A stretch of 64,000 nucleotides of DNA from Solirubrobacterales bacterium (GCA_947474595.1 CANJIV010000004.1:1-64000), one strand, 5' to 3'. Positions 18,645-28,192 are shown, counted from the stretch's first letter. The notes: generated by a model from the sequence alone, not told the origin. Program-made: numbers and translations.

Positions 18645-18726
18645 GGCCCATCACCATACGCCGCGTGGCGGCGCGCAAGTGAGACCACCAAGCGCGCCCA
18701 ATTGCTCCACAGGTACGGTTGTCGAC

Positions 18727-19017
18727 ATGGCTTACACGAAGGTTCCCCTCCCCTTAGGCGTCAGCCAACCTTTTGAGGTCTACCTAAACGCAGTCGCACA
18801 GACCGAAGGCGTTGACTACACGCTGAGCGCCACGGCCATTATCTTCCCCACTGCGCTGGCCAAAGAGGGCAAGCTTGGTTTCTGGCGCTGGTTCATGGGA
18901 GCCTGGGGTATCGGCAGCTACCGCCGCAACGATGTAGTCGACATCAGGTACCAGGCCAGCGGACAATCTCAAGTCGCCCACGATGTGGCATTTGAGCCAC
19001 CTCCCGCTGACCACTAA
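18727..19017 (+). CDS. Small hypothetical protein
   Basis: 96 residues from ATG 18727; the longer frame from 18634 overlaps the divergent metallopeptidase start region. The N-terminus PLPLGVSQPFEVYLNAVAQT and the aromatic block LGFWRWFMGAWGIGSYRRND are distinctive but match no family I recognise. It is convergent with metF, with 23 bp between the stops. Confidence 0.6.
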   Translation: MAYTKVPLPLGVSQPFEVYLNAVAQTEGVDYTLSATAIIFPTALAKEGKLGFWRWFMGAWGIGSYRRNDVVDIRYQASGQSQVAHDVAFEPPPADH

Positions 19018-19040
19018 CTCAAAGTCGCCCAGCCCAGCGA

Positions 19041-19961
19041 CTAAGCCGCGGGACCGCTGCGCTCGGCGAATGGTCGACCCGTCTCCCACGGGCGCATCGC
19101 CTGTAACGCGGCAAGTATCGCTCGGGTCGAGAGGGAGCGGTTGAGCGTGTAGAAGTGGATCCCCGGGGCGCCATTCGCCAGCAGCTGAGCGCACTGCATC
19201 GTCGCGTATGCGACGCCAAACTCGACCACCGCTTCGGGTCGATCTCCGATCAGTTCCAGCTGCTCGACTAGCGCCGCTGGCAAGGTCGCACCGCACATCG
19301 AGGTAAACCGTTTGATCTGCGCGACGTTTGTAATAGGCATGATCCCGGGCACGATCGCAACGTCGATGCCGGCTGCCCGCGCTGCGCCAACAAAGCGGAA
19401 GTAGGCATCGTTGTCGAAGAAGAGCTGAGAGATCAGCACGGTAACTCCGGCGTCGATCTTGAGGCGCAGAGTGGCCAGCTCGGACGCCATATCGTCTGAT
19501 TCAGGGTGACACTCCGGATAACAAGCACCAGCGATACAGAGATCGTGGTTGGCGCCGACCAGTGCCGCAAGCTCGCTGCCGTGAGAGAGGCCACCGGGCG
19601 TAGCCACAAACTCACCCACCCCTTGCGGAGGATCTCCACGCAGCGCAAGGACGTTCTGCACTCCTGCGTCATGCATCTGACCTACGCAAGCGCGGAGCTC
19701 TTTGACCGTGGCGCCGACGCAAGTGAGGTGCGCCATCGCTTCAAGGTTGTGGCGATCACGTATGCGCGTGACGATCTCAATCGTCTTCTCTCTAGTCGAC
19801 CCACCAGCGCCCCACGTCACCGAGACAAAAGTTGGCTCAAGTGCGCGCAGTGCCTCCAATGCCTCGTAGAGATTCTGCTCGCCCTCTTGACTCTTAGGCG
19901 GGAAGAACTCAAACGAGAAGCACGGCTCAGTGGCGGAGGCAATGGCCTCATCGATGCGCAT
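19041..19961 (-). CDS. metF: Methylenetetrahydrofolate reductase
   Basis: 306 residues. It reduces 5,10-methylene-THF to 5-methyl-THF for methionine synthesis, using FAD. Seen: FSFEFFPPKSQEGEQNL (catalytic Glu region), VSVTWGAGGSTREKT, HLTCVG, VLALRGDPP (folate and FAD site) and ITNVAQIKRF. Full length for a bacterial MetF. A monocistronic minus-strand gene. No riboswitch-like element is obvious in the 55 bp upstream. Confidence 0.96.
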   Translation of the reverse strand: MRIDEAIASATEPCFSFEFFPPKSQEGEQNLYEALEALRALEPTFVSVTWGAGGSTREKTIEIVTRIRDRHNLEAMAHLTCVGATVKELRACVGQMHDAGVQNVLALRGDPPQGVGEFVATPGGLSHGSELAALVGANHDLCIAGACYPECHPESDDMASELATLRLKIDAGVTVLISQLFFDNDAYFRFVGAARAAGIDVAIVPGIMPITNVAQIKRFTSMCGATLPAALVEQLELIGDRPEAVVEFGVAYATMQCAQLLANGAPGIHFYTLNRSLSTRAILAALQAMRPWETGRPFAERSGPAA

Positions 19962-20016
19962 TAGATTGATTCTACGAGGGCAGAGTGGCAGTCAGCTAGC
20001 GCCTGAGCTGCCCCCA

Positions 20017-21036
20017 TCACGAGGCTCGCCACTGCCAGCCCTTGCCAGCCTCTGATAAGTCGGCGTCTCCCCCATCACGAACCGCGTCGCCGATCAGCGC
20101 GAGATGGTCGAGATAGGCCAACGTCTCCAGCATCCACCAAGCTCCGAGCGCGGCGTTGGCTGGCTCGCCGTAGACCTCAGGGACGATCTCTACAACCGTG
20201 CGCGAGCGCCGCGCGATTGCAGCCTGTACTTTGGCGATCCGCTCGGCCACGAGCGTCTGGTTGGCCACGACGTGAGCGTGCACATCTGTAAAGGAGCGGC
20301 CATGGCCGGGAATGCAGAGACGGGCATCAAGTCGATCGACGACCTCTAATGAGTTTAGGAACTCGCCGACCGGATCTGGGCTCCAGCCGTAGTCATAGAA
20401 CGGCGCCACACGCCCAAGAAGGTGGTCGCCGGAGATCAGCAGTCGATGATCGGGCTCAAAAAAAGATACGTGCGAGGGAGCGTGACCTGGGGTCTCGTGC
20501 ACCGACCAGGTTCCGACATCGGTTGCGATCTGCACGCCTGGAAGCAGCTGCTTATGGGGTAGCACTACCCCGGCTATTCCTGAACCCTGCCCCCTACGTG
20601 ACTGAGCAAACTGCTCGAGCGGCTCCTGCGGCACGCCGCAGTGGCGCGCGATCTCAATTCGCATCTCCAAGGCCGCCTCGGGATCAGCAGCGTAGCTGGT
20701 CATATGCTCGTAGTTGGGGTGCATCCACAACTCACAGCCAGAACGTGCGATAACTTCCGCCGCCTGACCGTAGTGATCGGAGTGAGCGTGAGTGCAGACC
20801 AGAAGCTTGACCTGCTCAACGCTCAGATTGACCTGATCGAGAGCGCGCTCGAGCTGGAGGAAAGAGCCAGGCTCATGCATCCCACAGTCGACGAGCACGA
20901 TCCCATCTCCAGCCGCCAGCGCCCAAGCGTTGCCGTGAGGGATGCCCGGCCAAGGAAGTGGCAGGCGCAAGCGCCAAACGCCTGGCAGTAGCCGCTCACC
21001 ACGGCCTAGCTCTCGCTTGCGAGCAGGGGAGGACAT
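20017..21036 (-). CDS. Metallo-beta-lactamase-fold hydrolase
   Basis: 339 residues. The zinc motif THAHSDHYG (83-88), the later ETPGHAPSHVSFF and SGDHLLG (bridging Asp), and IPGHGRSF (last His) give a complete two-metal site. GNAWALAAGDGIVLVDCG is the usual first strand. The C-terminal helical segment (~270-339) resembles the LACTB2/GloB-like extension. The longer frame to 21237 runs into the divergent gene and is rejected. The substrate is unknown. Confidence 0.88.
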   Translation of the reverse strand: MSSPARKRELGRGERLLPGVWRLRLPLPWPGIPHGNAWALAAGDGIVLVDCGMHEPGSFLQLERALDQVNLSVEQVKLLVCTHAHSDHYGQAAEVIARSGCELWMHPNYEHMTSYAADPEAALEMRIEIARHCGVPQEPLEQFAQSRRGQGSGIAGVVLPHKQLLPGVQIATDVGTWSVHETPGHAPSHVSFFEPDHRLLISGDHLLGRVAPFYDYGWSPDPVGEFLNSLEVVDRLDARLCIPGHGRSFTDVHAHVVANQTLVAERIAKVQAAIARRSRTVVEIVPEVYGEPANAALGAWWMLETLAYLDHLALIGDAVRDGGDADLSEAGKGWQWRAS

Positions 21037-21082
21037 CGCCACCCACGATACTCTCGATCTACACGGATACCGGGAGAGTGAG

Positions 21083-21880
21083 ATGGCCGACGCTTTACCA
21101 AACCAGCCTTCGGGCTCACAGAAGTGGATGTTGACTGCCTCTAAGGCCAAGAAGCAGTTGCTAGAAAAGGCGCAAGCGAGCCCACCGCAGAGGATCGCCG
21201 ACGGCGTCTGGCTGATCCGCGGCGGATTCCCCTCCAAGACGATGAACGTCTACCTGATTGAAGACGAGAGAGAGGTCACCATCTTTGACGCAGGCATCCA
21301 CGCAATGGCGCCCGCGATCGCCGAGGCTGGCGCACGCATGGGTGGGATCCGCCGCGTCGTTCTCGGCCATAGCCACGCCGATCATCGAGGTAGCGCACCG
21401 GCCCTAGGTGCGCCGATCTACTGCCATCCAGCCGAGCGCGCTGATGCCGAGGGTGACGGGGGCGACCACTACTTCGATATCGCAAAGCTCCCTCCCCACG
21501 CGCGCTTCTTGATACCCCACCTCCTCCAAATGTGGGATGGCGGCCCTGTCGATATTGCTGGGACGGTCACGGAGGGAGATGAGATCGCCGGATTCCGCGT
21601 GGTCGAGATTCCAGGCCATGCGCCGGGGATGATCGCCTTGTGGCGCGAATCCGACCGCATGGCCTTGACCAGCGACTGCTTCTACACACTCAACCCGACC
21701 ACGGGACTTAAAGGCCACCCTCGCCTACCTCACGCCGCCTTCAACCTCGACACCGAAGCGGCCCGCGCGAGCATCTCTAAGATTGCGGCCCTGGAGCCTG
21801 CCAGCGTCTGGCCCGGCCACGCTGATCCACTCACCAGCGACGTTCGTAGGCAGCTTGAAAAAGCCGCCGCGACGACCTGA
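21083..21880 (+). CDS. Metallo-beta-lactamase-fold hydrolase
   Basis: 265 residues. Motifs HSHADH (96-101), VEIPGHAPGMIALW, TSDCFY and WPGHADPL complete the metal site. It is divergent from the MBL-fold gene on the left, 46 bp apart, so both probably share a promoter region. The two proteins share the fold but little sequence outside the motifs. ATG 21083 sits behind GGGAGAGTGAG. Confidence 0.88.
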   Translation: MADALPNQPSGSQKWMLTASKAKKQLLEKAQASPPQRIADGVWLIRGGFPSKTMNVYLIEDEREVTIFDAGIHAMAPAIAEAGARMGGIRRVVLGHSHADHRGSAPALGAPIYCHPAERADAEGDGGDHYFDIAKLPPHARFLIPHLLQMWDGGPVDIAGTVTEGDEIAGFRVVEIPGHAPGMIALWRESDRMALTSDCFYTLNPTTGLKGHPRLPHAAFNLDTEAARASISKIAALEPASVWPGHADPLTSDVRRQLEKAAATT

Positions 21881-21898
21881 GAAGGGCTAGTCGCGAGC

Positions 21899-22261
21899 AT
21901 GGGCCGAAAGCAACGACGCCAGCAACGCATTGCTGCGCCGACCTCTGACTACAGCTCGGCCGAGGGCGACACCTTGACCCTGCGTGGATCGATGAGCCCA
22001 GCCACGAGGCAGGAGTACGCTGCGGTACGGACCGGCGAGCACGCGGCTCCGGCAGCCGTACGCGAAGACGTCTGGCAACGGGCCCGCGAGTTTCTCTTTG
22101 AGCGTCTAGCCGTCCGTTGGACGATCGCTGGCATGATGATCGACAATCAGAAACAACTACTAGCGCGTTACCGCATGGCATCGGCCAGCGAGCGCGACTG
22201 GATACACGGCGTCATGCGCGAGCACTGCGGCGAACACTTCCCCGACCTGGAGTCCCCTTAA
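21899..22261 (+). CDS. Hypothetical protein coupled to pyruvate kinase
   Basis: 120 residues. A basic N-terminus (GRKQRRQQR) and a helical C-terminal half with REFLFERLAVRWTIAGMMI and EHCGEHFPDLE. Its stop overlaps the pyk start by one base (TAATG), and it starts 18 bp after the MBL-fold gene, so it lies in an apparent MBL-hypothetical-pyk operon. No known domain is seen. Confidence 0.65.
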   Translation: MGRKQRRQQRIAAPTSDYSSAEGDTLTLRGSMSPATRQEYAAVRTGEHAAPAAVREDVWQRAREFLFERLAVRWTIAGMMIDNQKQLLARYRMASASERDWIHGVMREHCGEHFPDLESP

Positions 22262-23676
22262 TGCATCCATCCCGGCGCACCAAGATCATCGCGACAATCG
22301 GCCCCGCCTCGCGTGATCCCGAGGTCCTAGTTCGCCTCGTAGAAGCTGGCATGGACGTCGCACGCCTGAACTTCTCCCACGGTAGCCTCGAAGAGCACGC
22401 CGAGACAGTCCAGCGCGTGCGTGAGGCCGCCTCTAGGGCTGGCCGCGCCGTCGCGGTCCTGCAAGACCTCCCCGGCCCCAAGCTGCGGATCGGTCCGCTA
22501 CGCGGTGGCGCCGTCGAACTAAAGCCAGGCGACCGCGTAACGTTTGCCTGCGGACTCGAAGATGAAGGCGATGCTAGGCGGATGACCTTAGATTGGGCTG
22601 GCCTACCCCAGGCGGTCGCCCCGGGAGAGATCCTCTATCTAGCCGACGGGTCAGTGCGACTGCGCGTCGAAGCCGTTCGCCCCGACGCCTGCGAACTCGA
22701 CGCCATGGTGGAGATCGGCGGCGGCGTTGCCTCGCGACACGGACTCAACATCCCGGGCGAGCTCAGCGACCTTCCGTCGGTTCCAGAAGAAGACTTAAAG
22801 CTTTTGGAGTTCGGCGAGTCGATCGGGGTCGACCTCGTCGCCTTGTCCTTCGTCCGTAGCGCTGATGACGTCGAAGAGGTCCGCCAGCACACTCGCCTGC
22901 CGCTGATCGCCAAGATCGAAAAGCCTCAAGCGGTCGTCAACGCTGAAGCAATCATCCGTGCATCGGACTGCGTGATGATCGCACGCGGCGATCTCGGGAT
23001 CGAGCTTGATCTGGTGGAGGTTCCGATCGTCCAAAAGCAGGTCATTGCGCTCGCTGGTCTCCACGCCCGCCCATCGATTACTGCTACCCAGATGCTCGAC
23101 TCGATGGTCTCGTCTTCGCGCCCGACGCGCGCCGAGGTAACCGACGTCGCCAATGCAATCCTCGATGGCACCGACGCCGTGATGCTCTCCCAGGAGACCG
23201 CTATCGGCTCATACCCGGTCGAGGCGGTGGAAACGATGGCAAGAATCGCGATCCGCACCGAACGTGAGGCGCCCTACGCTAAATGGAATGAACAGCGGGT
23301 CTCACGCGATGGCCGCGACCCTGCCTACACGATCGCCCACAGCGCCTGCCACGCCGCACGCGAGCTCAACCTCGATGCGCTGGTGATCCCTACGCTCTCC
23401 GGGCGCTCCGTCCGCTTGATCAGCGCCCACCGCCCCAACGTGCCGATCTACGCGCTCTCCCCGGGACGTGAAACGGTCCGGCGCTGCAGCCTGATGTGGG
23501 GCGTAGAGGCCGATTCGATGCGCCGCCACGAGGTCACCGAAGAGCTGATCGCAGACTGTGCCGTGCGGGCAGTGGAGCTCGGCTGGGCCAAGCGCGGCGA
23601 CAGGATTGGAATAACGGCCGGGCTGCCGAGCGGCACCCCCGGCACAACTAACCTTTTTTCGATCCAGACGGTATGA
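22261..23676 (+). CDS. pyk: Pyruvate kinase
   Basis: 471 residues. Final ATP-forming step of glycolysis. Seen: RRTKIIATIGPASRDPE, MDVARLNFSHG, LIAKIEKPQAVVN (the active-site KIEKP), IARGDLGIEL, ATQMLDSM and RAEVTDVANAILDGTD. The C-terminal allosteric domain ends with LPSGTPGTTNLFSIQ. Start ATG 22261 overlaps the preceding stop, indicating translational coupling. Confidence 0.97.
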   Translation: MHPSRRTKIIATIGPASRDPEVLVRLVEAGMDVARLNFSHGSLEEHAETVQRVREAASRAGRAVAVLQDLPGPKLRIGPLRGGAVELKPGDRVTFACGLEDEGDARRMTLDWAGLPQAVAPGEILYLADGSVRLRVEAVRPDACELDAMVEIGGGVASRHGLNIPGELSDLPSVPEEDLKLLEFGESIGVDLVALSFVRSADDVEEVRQHTRLPLIAKIEKPQAVVNAEAIIRASDCVMIARGDLGIELDLVEVPIVQKQVIALAGLHARPSITATQMLDSMVSSSRPTRAEVTDVANAILDGTDAVMLSQETAIGSYPVEAVETMARIAIRTEREAPYAKWNEQRVSRDGRDPAYTIAHSACHAARELNLDALVIPTLSGRSVRLISAHRPNVPIYALSPGRETVRRCSLMWGVEADSMRRHEVTEELIADCAVRAVELGWAKRGDRIGITAGLPSGTPGTTNLFSIQTV

Positions 23677-23729
23677 GTGCGCGTGCCCCTTGGCAGCCCG
23701 CTTGACCAGCTGTCCAGCCAACAGTCGCG

Positions 23730-24488
23730 CTAAGCCTCGGCGTCGGCCACTACGGTGATTTTGGATCCGGCCACGATGTCGTCACGGCCGTCCGGCCAGC
23801 GCACCCACGCTTTATGGCCGCCGTCGTAGTCGTCACCAAGCAAGATCAAAGTAGCTGGCTCTCCCATCGCCAGGCAGCTGCCTGTTCCCTCGGGATCGAG
23901 ACCACGCCAGATCCGGATGAAGCCGTTGTGCTCGAACTCGTCCCCAATCGTCGTCGGATAGGTGTGTCCTGGATGGACGACTGTGGCGGGATCAAGGGCC
24001 ATCAGGACATCCATCACGGATGACTTAAGGTCGGAGTAGGAGGTACTGCCGGTTGCGCTCACTCCGCCGACCGAACCCTTAAAGAGCGTATCGCCGGTAA
24101 AGACATCACTGCCGTTGACAACGAACGCGAGCATCCCGTTCGTATGGCCAGGGGTATGGAGAGCCTCTATCTCAAGCCCACCGGCGACGATCACGTCGCC
24201 TGGGTTTAAATCACCGGTCACCTGCCCAACGTGCTCGCGCTCGCCAGGGTGGATCAGTACCGGCGTGGCCGGAAATCTCTCTAACACCTTGTCGAGCTCA
24301 CTGACATGGTCGTAGTGGTGGTGGGTTAGGAGAATGTGAGAGAGCGTGTAGCCACCCGTGTCGATAGCGTTGAGCAGAGGCTCTACCGGACCGCCAGCGT
24401 CGATTAGGACGGCCGTTTCGCCCGGGTCATCGGCAACCAAATAGGTGTTAGAGAGAAACTGAGGGTCCATCGCGCGTTCAATGATCAT
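23730..24488 (-). CDS. Glyoxalase II-like hydroxyacylglutathione hydrolase family protein
   Basis: 252 residues with a complete MBL-fold site: LTHHHYDHV (56-61), HTPGHTNGMLAFV, FTGDTLF and VHPGHTYPTTIGDE. The order and spacing fit GloB-type thioesterases, which hydrolyse S-lactoyl-thiol to D-lactate. It is divergent from the GloA-like gene 57 bp away, which supports a methylglyoxal-detoxification pair. In actinobacteria the thiol is more likely mycothiol than glutathione (inference). The shorter ATG 24488 is used; the long frame overlaps the partner. Confidence 0.85.
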   Translation of the reverse strand: MIIERAMDPQFLSNTYLVADDPGETAVLIDAGGPVEPLLNAIDTGGYTLSHILLTHHHYDHVSELDKVLERFPATPVLIHPGEREHVGQVTGDLNPGDVIVAGGLEIEALHTPGHTNGMLAFVVNGSDVFTGDTLFKGSVGGVSATGSTSYSDLKSSVMDVLMALDPATVVHPGHTYPTTIGDEFEHNGFIRIWRGLDPEGTGSCLAMGEPATLILLGDDYDGGHKAWVRWPDGRDDIVAGSKITVVADAEA

Positions 24489-24545
24489 GGGCTCGATCCT
24501 AGCCGAAGCTAAAACCCCGTCGCAGTGGTCGTTACTCTGGGGCCC

Positions 24546-24926
24546 ATGGGATTCCTTCACACCTGTTACCGAATCACCGATATCGACCGTTCGGTTGCCT
24601 TCTACGAAACGCTTGGCTTTGTCGAGATCAGCCGAATGCCAATCCGCGAGGAAGCAATCAATGTCTTCATGAATATCCCCGGCGACGGCGACAAGCCCAA
24701 ACTGGAACTCACATATAACTTTGGCGTCGACAGCTACGAGATGGGGACCGGCTACAACCACATCGCAATTGGTGCCGCCGATCTCGACGCGACACTCGTG
24801 CGCCTCGCCGACCAGGGAATCGAACCCGAGAAGCCGCCTTACAGAGTGCGTGAAGGTGGCAGTCGGCTCTGTTTCGTGCGCGATCCCGATGGCTACCGCA
24901 TTGAGCTCATCGAGATGGCTCAGTAG
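24546..24926 (+). CDS. gloA: Glyoxalase I/lactoylglutathione lyase-like VOC protein
   Basis: 126 residues. The VOC pattern is close to GloA: GFLHTCYRITDIDRSVAFYE with a metal-binding His, ELTYNFGVDSYEMGTGYNHIAIG with the Glu and second His, and FVRDPDGYRIELIEM with the last Glu. It isomerises the methylglyoxal-thiol hemithioacetal to S-lactoyl-thiol. An alternative GTG start lies at 24525. Divergent from the GloB-like gene and followed after 20 bp by the Ppx gene. Confidence 0.9.
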   Translation: MGFLHTCYRITDIDRSVAFYETLGFVEISRMPIREEAINVFMNIPGDGDKPKLELTYNFGVDSYEMGTGYNHIAIGAADLDATLVRLADQGIEPEKPPYRVREGGSRLCFVRDPDGYRIELIEMAQ

Positions 24927-24946
24927 GGGAAGGACGGCTCGCTTCG

Positions 24947-26491
24947 ATGCCTGATCGCGTCCGTCGCACCGCGGTCATCGACCTCGGCTCTAACTCGTTC
25001 CGCCTTGTCGTCTTTAGCGACAGGCCCGGAGCTTGGTGGCGGCGCTCCGATGAAATCTACGAGGCGGTGCGAATCGGCGCGGGGATGACTGCCTCAGGCG
25101 AACTCCAGCCAGAAGCGACCGATCGAGCCCTCCACACAATCGAACACTACGCCCACTTCTGTCGCGCGTCGGGACTGACCGCATCCGATATTCGGGTAGT
25201 CGCCACCAGCGCTATCCGCGAAGCCACCAACCGAGCAGAGTTCCTCGAGCGCGCTGAGCAGATCAGTGGACTGCAGATCCGCGTCCTTTCGCGCGAGGAC
25301 GAGGCTCGCTATGGCTATCTCGCAGCGATCAACTCGACGACGCTTGAGCGCGGCTGCGTCCTCGATCTAGGTGGCGGCAGTCTGCAACTCGTCGATGTCA
25401 GCGACCGCCAGGCTGTCGCGATGGACTCGTGGCGACTAGGGGCGATCCGCATGACCGAGCGCTTCCTAGCCGCCGAGGACCCTCCAAGTAAGAAGGCGCT
25501 GCGTGATCTGCGCGACCACGTTGCACGAAAGCTTGACTCTGCTCAGTGGCTTATGGAGAACGGGGAACGGTTGGTCGGTGTCGGGGGAACGGTCCGCAAT
25601 CTTGCCGCGGCCGCTGAGTTTGAGGCGCGTCTACCTTCGTGGGGAGTTCAAGGGTTCGTAATGACACGCGCCGCACTCGACACGCTAGTCGACCAACTAG
25701 CGGCGCTGCCGGCATCTGAACGCGGTCGCCTACCTGGGATCAAGCCAGAGCGAGGCGACGTGATCCTCGCAGGGGCGATAGTCGTGCAGAGCGCTATGGA
25801 AGCCGGCGGCTTTGCCACACTCGAGGCCACCGAAGCAGGCCTACGAGAGGGGATCTTCTTCGAGCAGCACCTTACTGCGACCGACCCACCACTATTCCCG
25901 AATGTGCGCGAGGCCAGCGTGCGCAATCTAGCCGCTCAGTACCACTCCGATCCGCCCCACGTGAGCCACGTCGCACGCCTGGCACTGCAGATGTTCGATG
26001 CACTAGCCGCCGGCGGCCTGCACCCCGGCGACCACGCAGAACGCGAGCTGGTCTGGGCCGCAGCGATGCTCCACGACATCGGCGTCACCGTCGACTACGA
26101 CGACCACCACAAGCACTCTCGCTACCTAATTCTCAACGCCGGTCTGCCCGGATTTACCCCGCGCGAAGTCGCACTGATCGGTCAGATGGCCCGCTACCAC
26201 CGTAGGGGCTCGCCGCGCCTTGGAACTCTCGCCCCGCTGATGGCCGACGGCGACGAGCAAGTGTTGGCCCGAGGGGCAGCGTTACTGCGTATAGCCGAGC
26301 AGATCGAACGCTCACGCGACCAGCTTGTGCGGGAGGCGAAGGTAGAGATTCGAGTCGGCAAAGCTAACGCCAAGGCGCCTGTCGAGCTAACGCTCGTCGC
26401 TGACGAAGACGTCAGCGTCGCCCGTTGGGCCGCGGCTGGCCAGGTCGACATCTTTGAGGCTGCGTTCGGGCGCAGCTTGACGATCACCTGA
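24947..26491 (+). CDS. Ppx/GppA phosphatase with C-terminal HD domain
   Basis: 514 residues. The N-terminal ASKHA domain shows VIDLGSNSFRLVVF (phosphate loop 1), VVATSAIREATN, VLSREDEARYGYLA with the catalytic Glu, and LDLGGGSLQLVDV. The C-terminal part (about 330-440) has HVSHVARLALQMFD, AAMLHDIG and HHKHSRYLI, i.e. an HD-type metal site as in long GppA-type exopolyphosphatases. It degrades polyphosphate or (p)ppGpp 5'-phosphate. Which of these applies is not determinable. Confidence 0.92.
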   Translation: MPDRVRRTAVIDLGSNSFRLVVFSDRPGAWWRRSDEIYEAVRIGAGMTASGELQPEATDRALHTIEHYAHFCRASGLTASDIRVVATSAIREATNRAEFLERAEQISGLQIRVLSREDEARYGYLAAINSTTLERGCVLDLGGGSLQLVDVSDRQAVAMDSWRLGAIRMTERFLAAEDPPSKKALRDLRDHVARKLDSAQWLMENGERLVGVGGTVRNLAAAAEFEARLPSWGVQGFVMTRAALDTLVDQLAALPASERGRLPGIKPERGDVILAGAIVVQSAMEAGGFATLEATEAGLREGIFFEQHLTATDPPLFPNVREASVRNLAAQYHSDPPHVSHVARLALQMFDALAAGGLHPGDHAERELVWAAAMLHDIGVTVDYDDHHKHSRYLILNAGLPGFTPREVALIGQMARYHRRGSPRLGTLAPLMADGDEQVLARGAALLRIAEQIERSRDQLVREAKVEIRVGKANAKAPVELTLVADEDVSVARWAAAGQVDIFEAAFGRSLTIT

Positions 26492-26752
26492 GCTTCGCAG
26501 CGGCGAACGCCACAACCGATTACCGTCAACATCTCCGGCGCGGCAGCTCCAGCATGGGAACCGGCATAGCTCGTGTGGCAGATAGTCGTCAGCGTGGACA
26601 GGCGCTCACGCGGTTGCGCGAGCACTACCACGAGAGTTACTGGCCTACGGCAAGCCGCGATGCGACTGAAATCAAGCTCGCAAGGGTTCCAGATAATATT
26701 GGCGCCAAGGTCGCCCGATAAACGCATGAAGCCATAGAGGAGCAGGTCATAG

Positions 26753-28192
26753 ATGAGCCAACAAAGTGAAATCGGAGTTACCGGACTCGCGGTCATGGGC
26801 GCCAATCTCGCCCGCAACATCGCTCGTAAGGGCATCCCCGTGGCGGTACACAACAGGACGCCTGCGCGAACCCAGCAAGTTATCGCCGACCACGGCAGTG
26901 AGGGATCTTTCACATCGACCGAAAGCCTTTCGGAGTTCGTCGACGCCCTCGAGCGCCCGCGGCGCATCATCATCATGGTCAAAGCTGGTGCTCCAGTAGA
27001 CACCGTGATTGACGACCTCACGCCGCTACTTAGCAGTGGCGACATCCTGATCGACGCAGGTAATTCGCACTTTGCAGACACGAGACGCCGTGCGCAGGCT
27101 TGCGCCGAACGCGGCCTAGGATTCATCGGCACTGGCGTGTCGGGAGGCGAGGAGGGAGCACTACTGGGCCCGAGCATCATGCCTGGCGGCGACCGCGAAT
27201 CCTACGCCTGCGTGGAAGAGATCTTTACCCGCATCTCCGCTCAGGTAGATGGCACTCCGTGCTGCGCCTACATCGGCGCCGACGGCGCTGGCCACTACGT
27301 GAAGATGGTCCACAACGGAATCGAATACGCCGACATCCAGCTGATCGCCGAGGCCTACGACCTTCTGCGTCACGGCGCCGGACTAGAAGTCCCCGCGATT
27401 GCTGGCATCTTCAATGAGTGGAACAGTGGCGACCTCGAATCCTTTCTGATCGAAATCACCGCCACGGTGCTTGCCAAGCAAGACGGCGAGACCGGCCTGC
27501 CGCTGGTCGACGTAATAGTCGACCAGGCAGAGCAAAAGGGCACGGGATGCTGGACGAGCCAGGACGCTCTCGAGTTGGGCGTTCCATTAACTGCCATCAC
27601 CGAAGCCGTCTTCGCCCGCTCCCTCTCCGCCTTACGCGACCAACGTATCGCGGCTTCCAAGACCTTGGCTGGGCCTCGTCCGGGCTCCAGCGACCGTGCA
27701 CAGGAAGCGCTCGTCGACGATGTTCGCAAGGCGCTCTATGCCAGCAAGGTGATCGCCTACGCGCAGGGCTTCGAGCAGATGACCGCCGCGTCACAAGCCT
27801 ATGACTGGAACCTTGACATGGGATCGCTTGCGACTATCTGGCGGGGTGGCTGCATTATCCGGGCAGGCTTCCTCAACCGGATTCGCGATGCCTATGTTGA
27901 AAGCCCAGACACCACCAACCTGCTGATGGTGCCCTACTTTCGCGACGCTGTCGCCGAAGGCCAAGAGGCATGGCGGCGCGTCGTCTCTAACTCTGTCGAG
28001 CTCGGAATTCCTGTCCCAGCCTTCTCCTCATCGCTGGCCTACTACGACGGCTACCGACGCGAGCGGGGGCCGGCCAATCTGATCCAAGGCCTACGCGACT
28101 ACTTCGGTGCCCATACATACCGACGCACCGACCGCGAAGGCTCCTTTCACACCCGCTGGAGCCAAGACGGCTCAGAGGTCAGAACAGACTAA
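26753..28192 (+). CDS. gnd: 6-Phosphogluconate dehydrogenase, decarboxylating
   Basis: 479 residues. NADP-dependent oxidation of 6-phosphogluconate to ribulose 5-phosphate and CO2 in the pentose phosphate pathway. Seen: GLAVMGANLARNIARKG (dinucleotide loop), GTGVSGGEEGALLGPSIMPG, KMVHNGIEYADIQLI with the catalytic Lys, and the C-terminal YDGYRRERGPANLIQGLRDYFGAHTY block. RBS GAGGAG is 8-13 bp before the ATG. The 261-bp gap upstream shows no convincing gene. Confidence 0.97.
   Translation: MSQQSEIGVTGLAVMGANLARNIARKGIPVAVHNRTPARTQQVIADHGSEGSFTSTESLSEFVDALERPRRIIIMVKAGAPVDTVIDDLTPLLSSGDILIDAGNSHFADTRRRAQACAERGLGFIGTGVSGGEEGALLGPSIMPGGDRESYACVEEIFTRISAQVDGTPCCAYIGADGAGHYVKMVHNGIEYADIQLIAEAYDLLRHGAGLEVPAIAGIFNEWNSGDLESFLIEITATVLAKQDGETGLPLVDVIVDQAEQKGTGCWTSQDALELGVPLTAITEAVFARSLSALRDQRIAASKTLAGPRPGSSDRAQEALVDDVRKALYASKVIAYAQGFEQMTAASQAYDWNLDMGSLATIWRGGCIIRAGFLNRIRDAYVESPDTTNLLMVPYFRDAVAEGQEAWRRVVSNSVELGIPVPAFSSSLAYYDGYRRERGPANLIQGLRDYFGAHTYRRTDREGSFHTRWSQDGSEVRTD

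Noticed and set aside
19962-20016. Riboswitch (SAM or cobalamin type) upstream of metF
   Set aside because: Only 55 bp separate metF from the next gene and no conserved riboswitch core is visible.
26554-26721. 55-residue plus-strand frame (ATGGGAACCGGC start) between the Ppx and gnd genes
   Set aside because: No ribosome site and no family resemblance; it could be chance in a 261-bp gap.
26194-27180. 328-residue open frame on the minus strand
   Set aside because: It lies opposite the well-supported Ppx/GppA and gnd genes, is Ser/Arg/Pro-rich and has no motif: a shadow frame.
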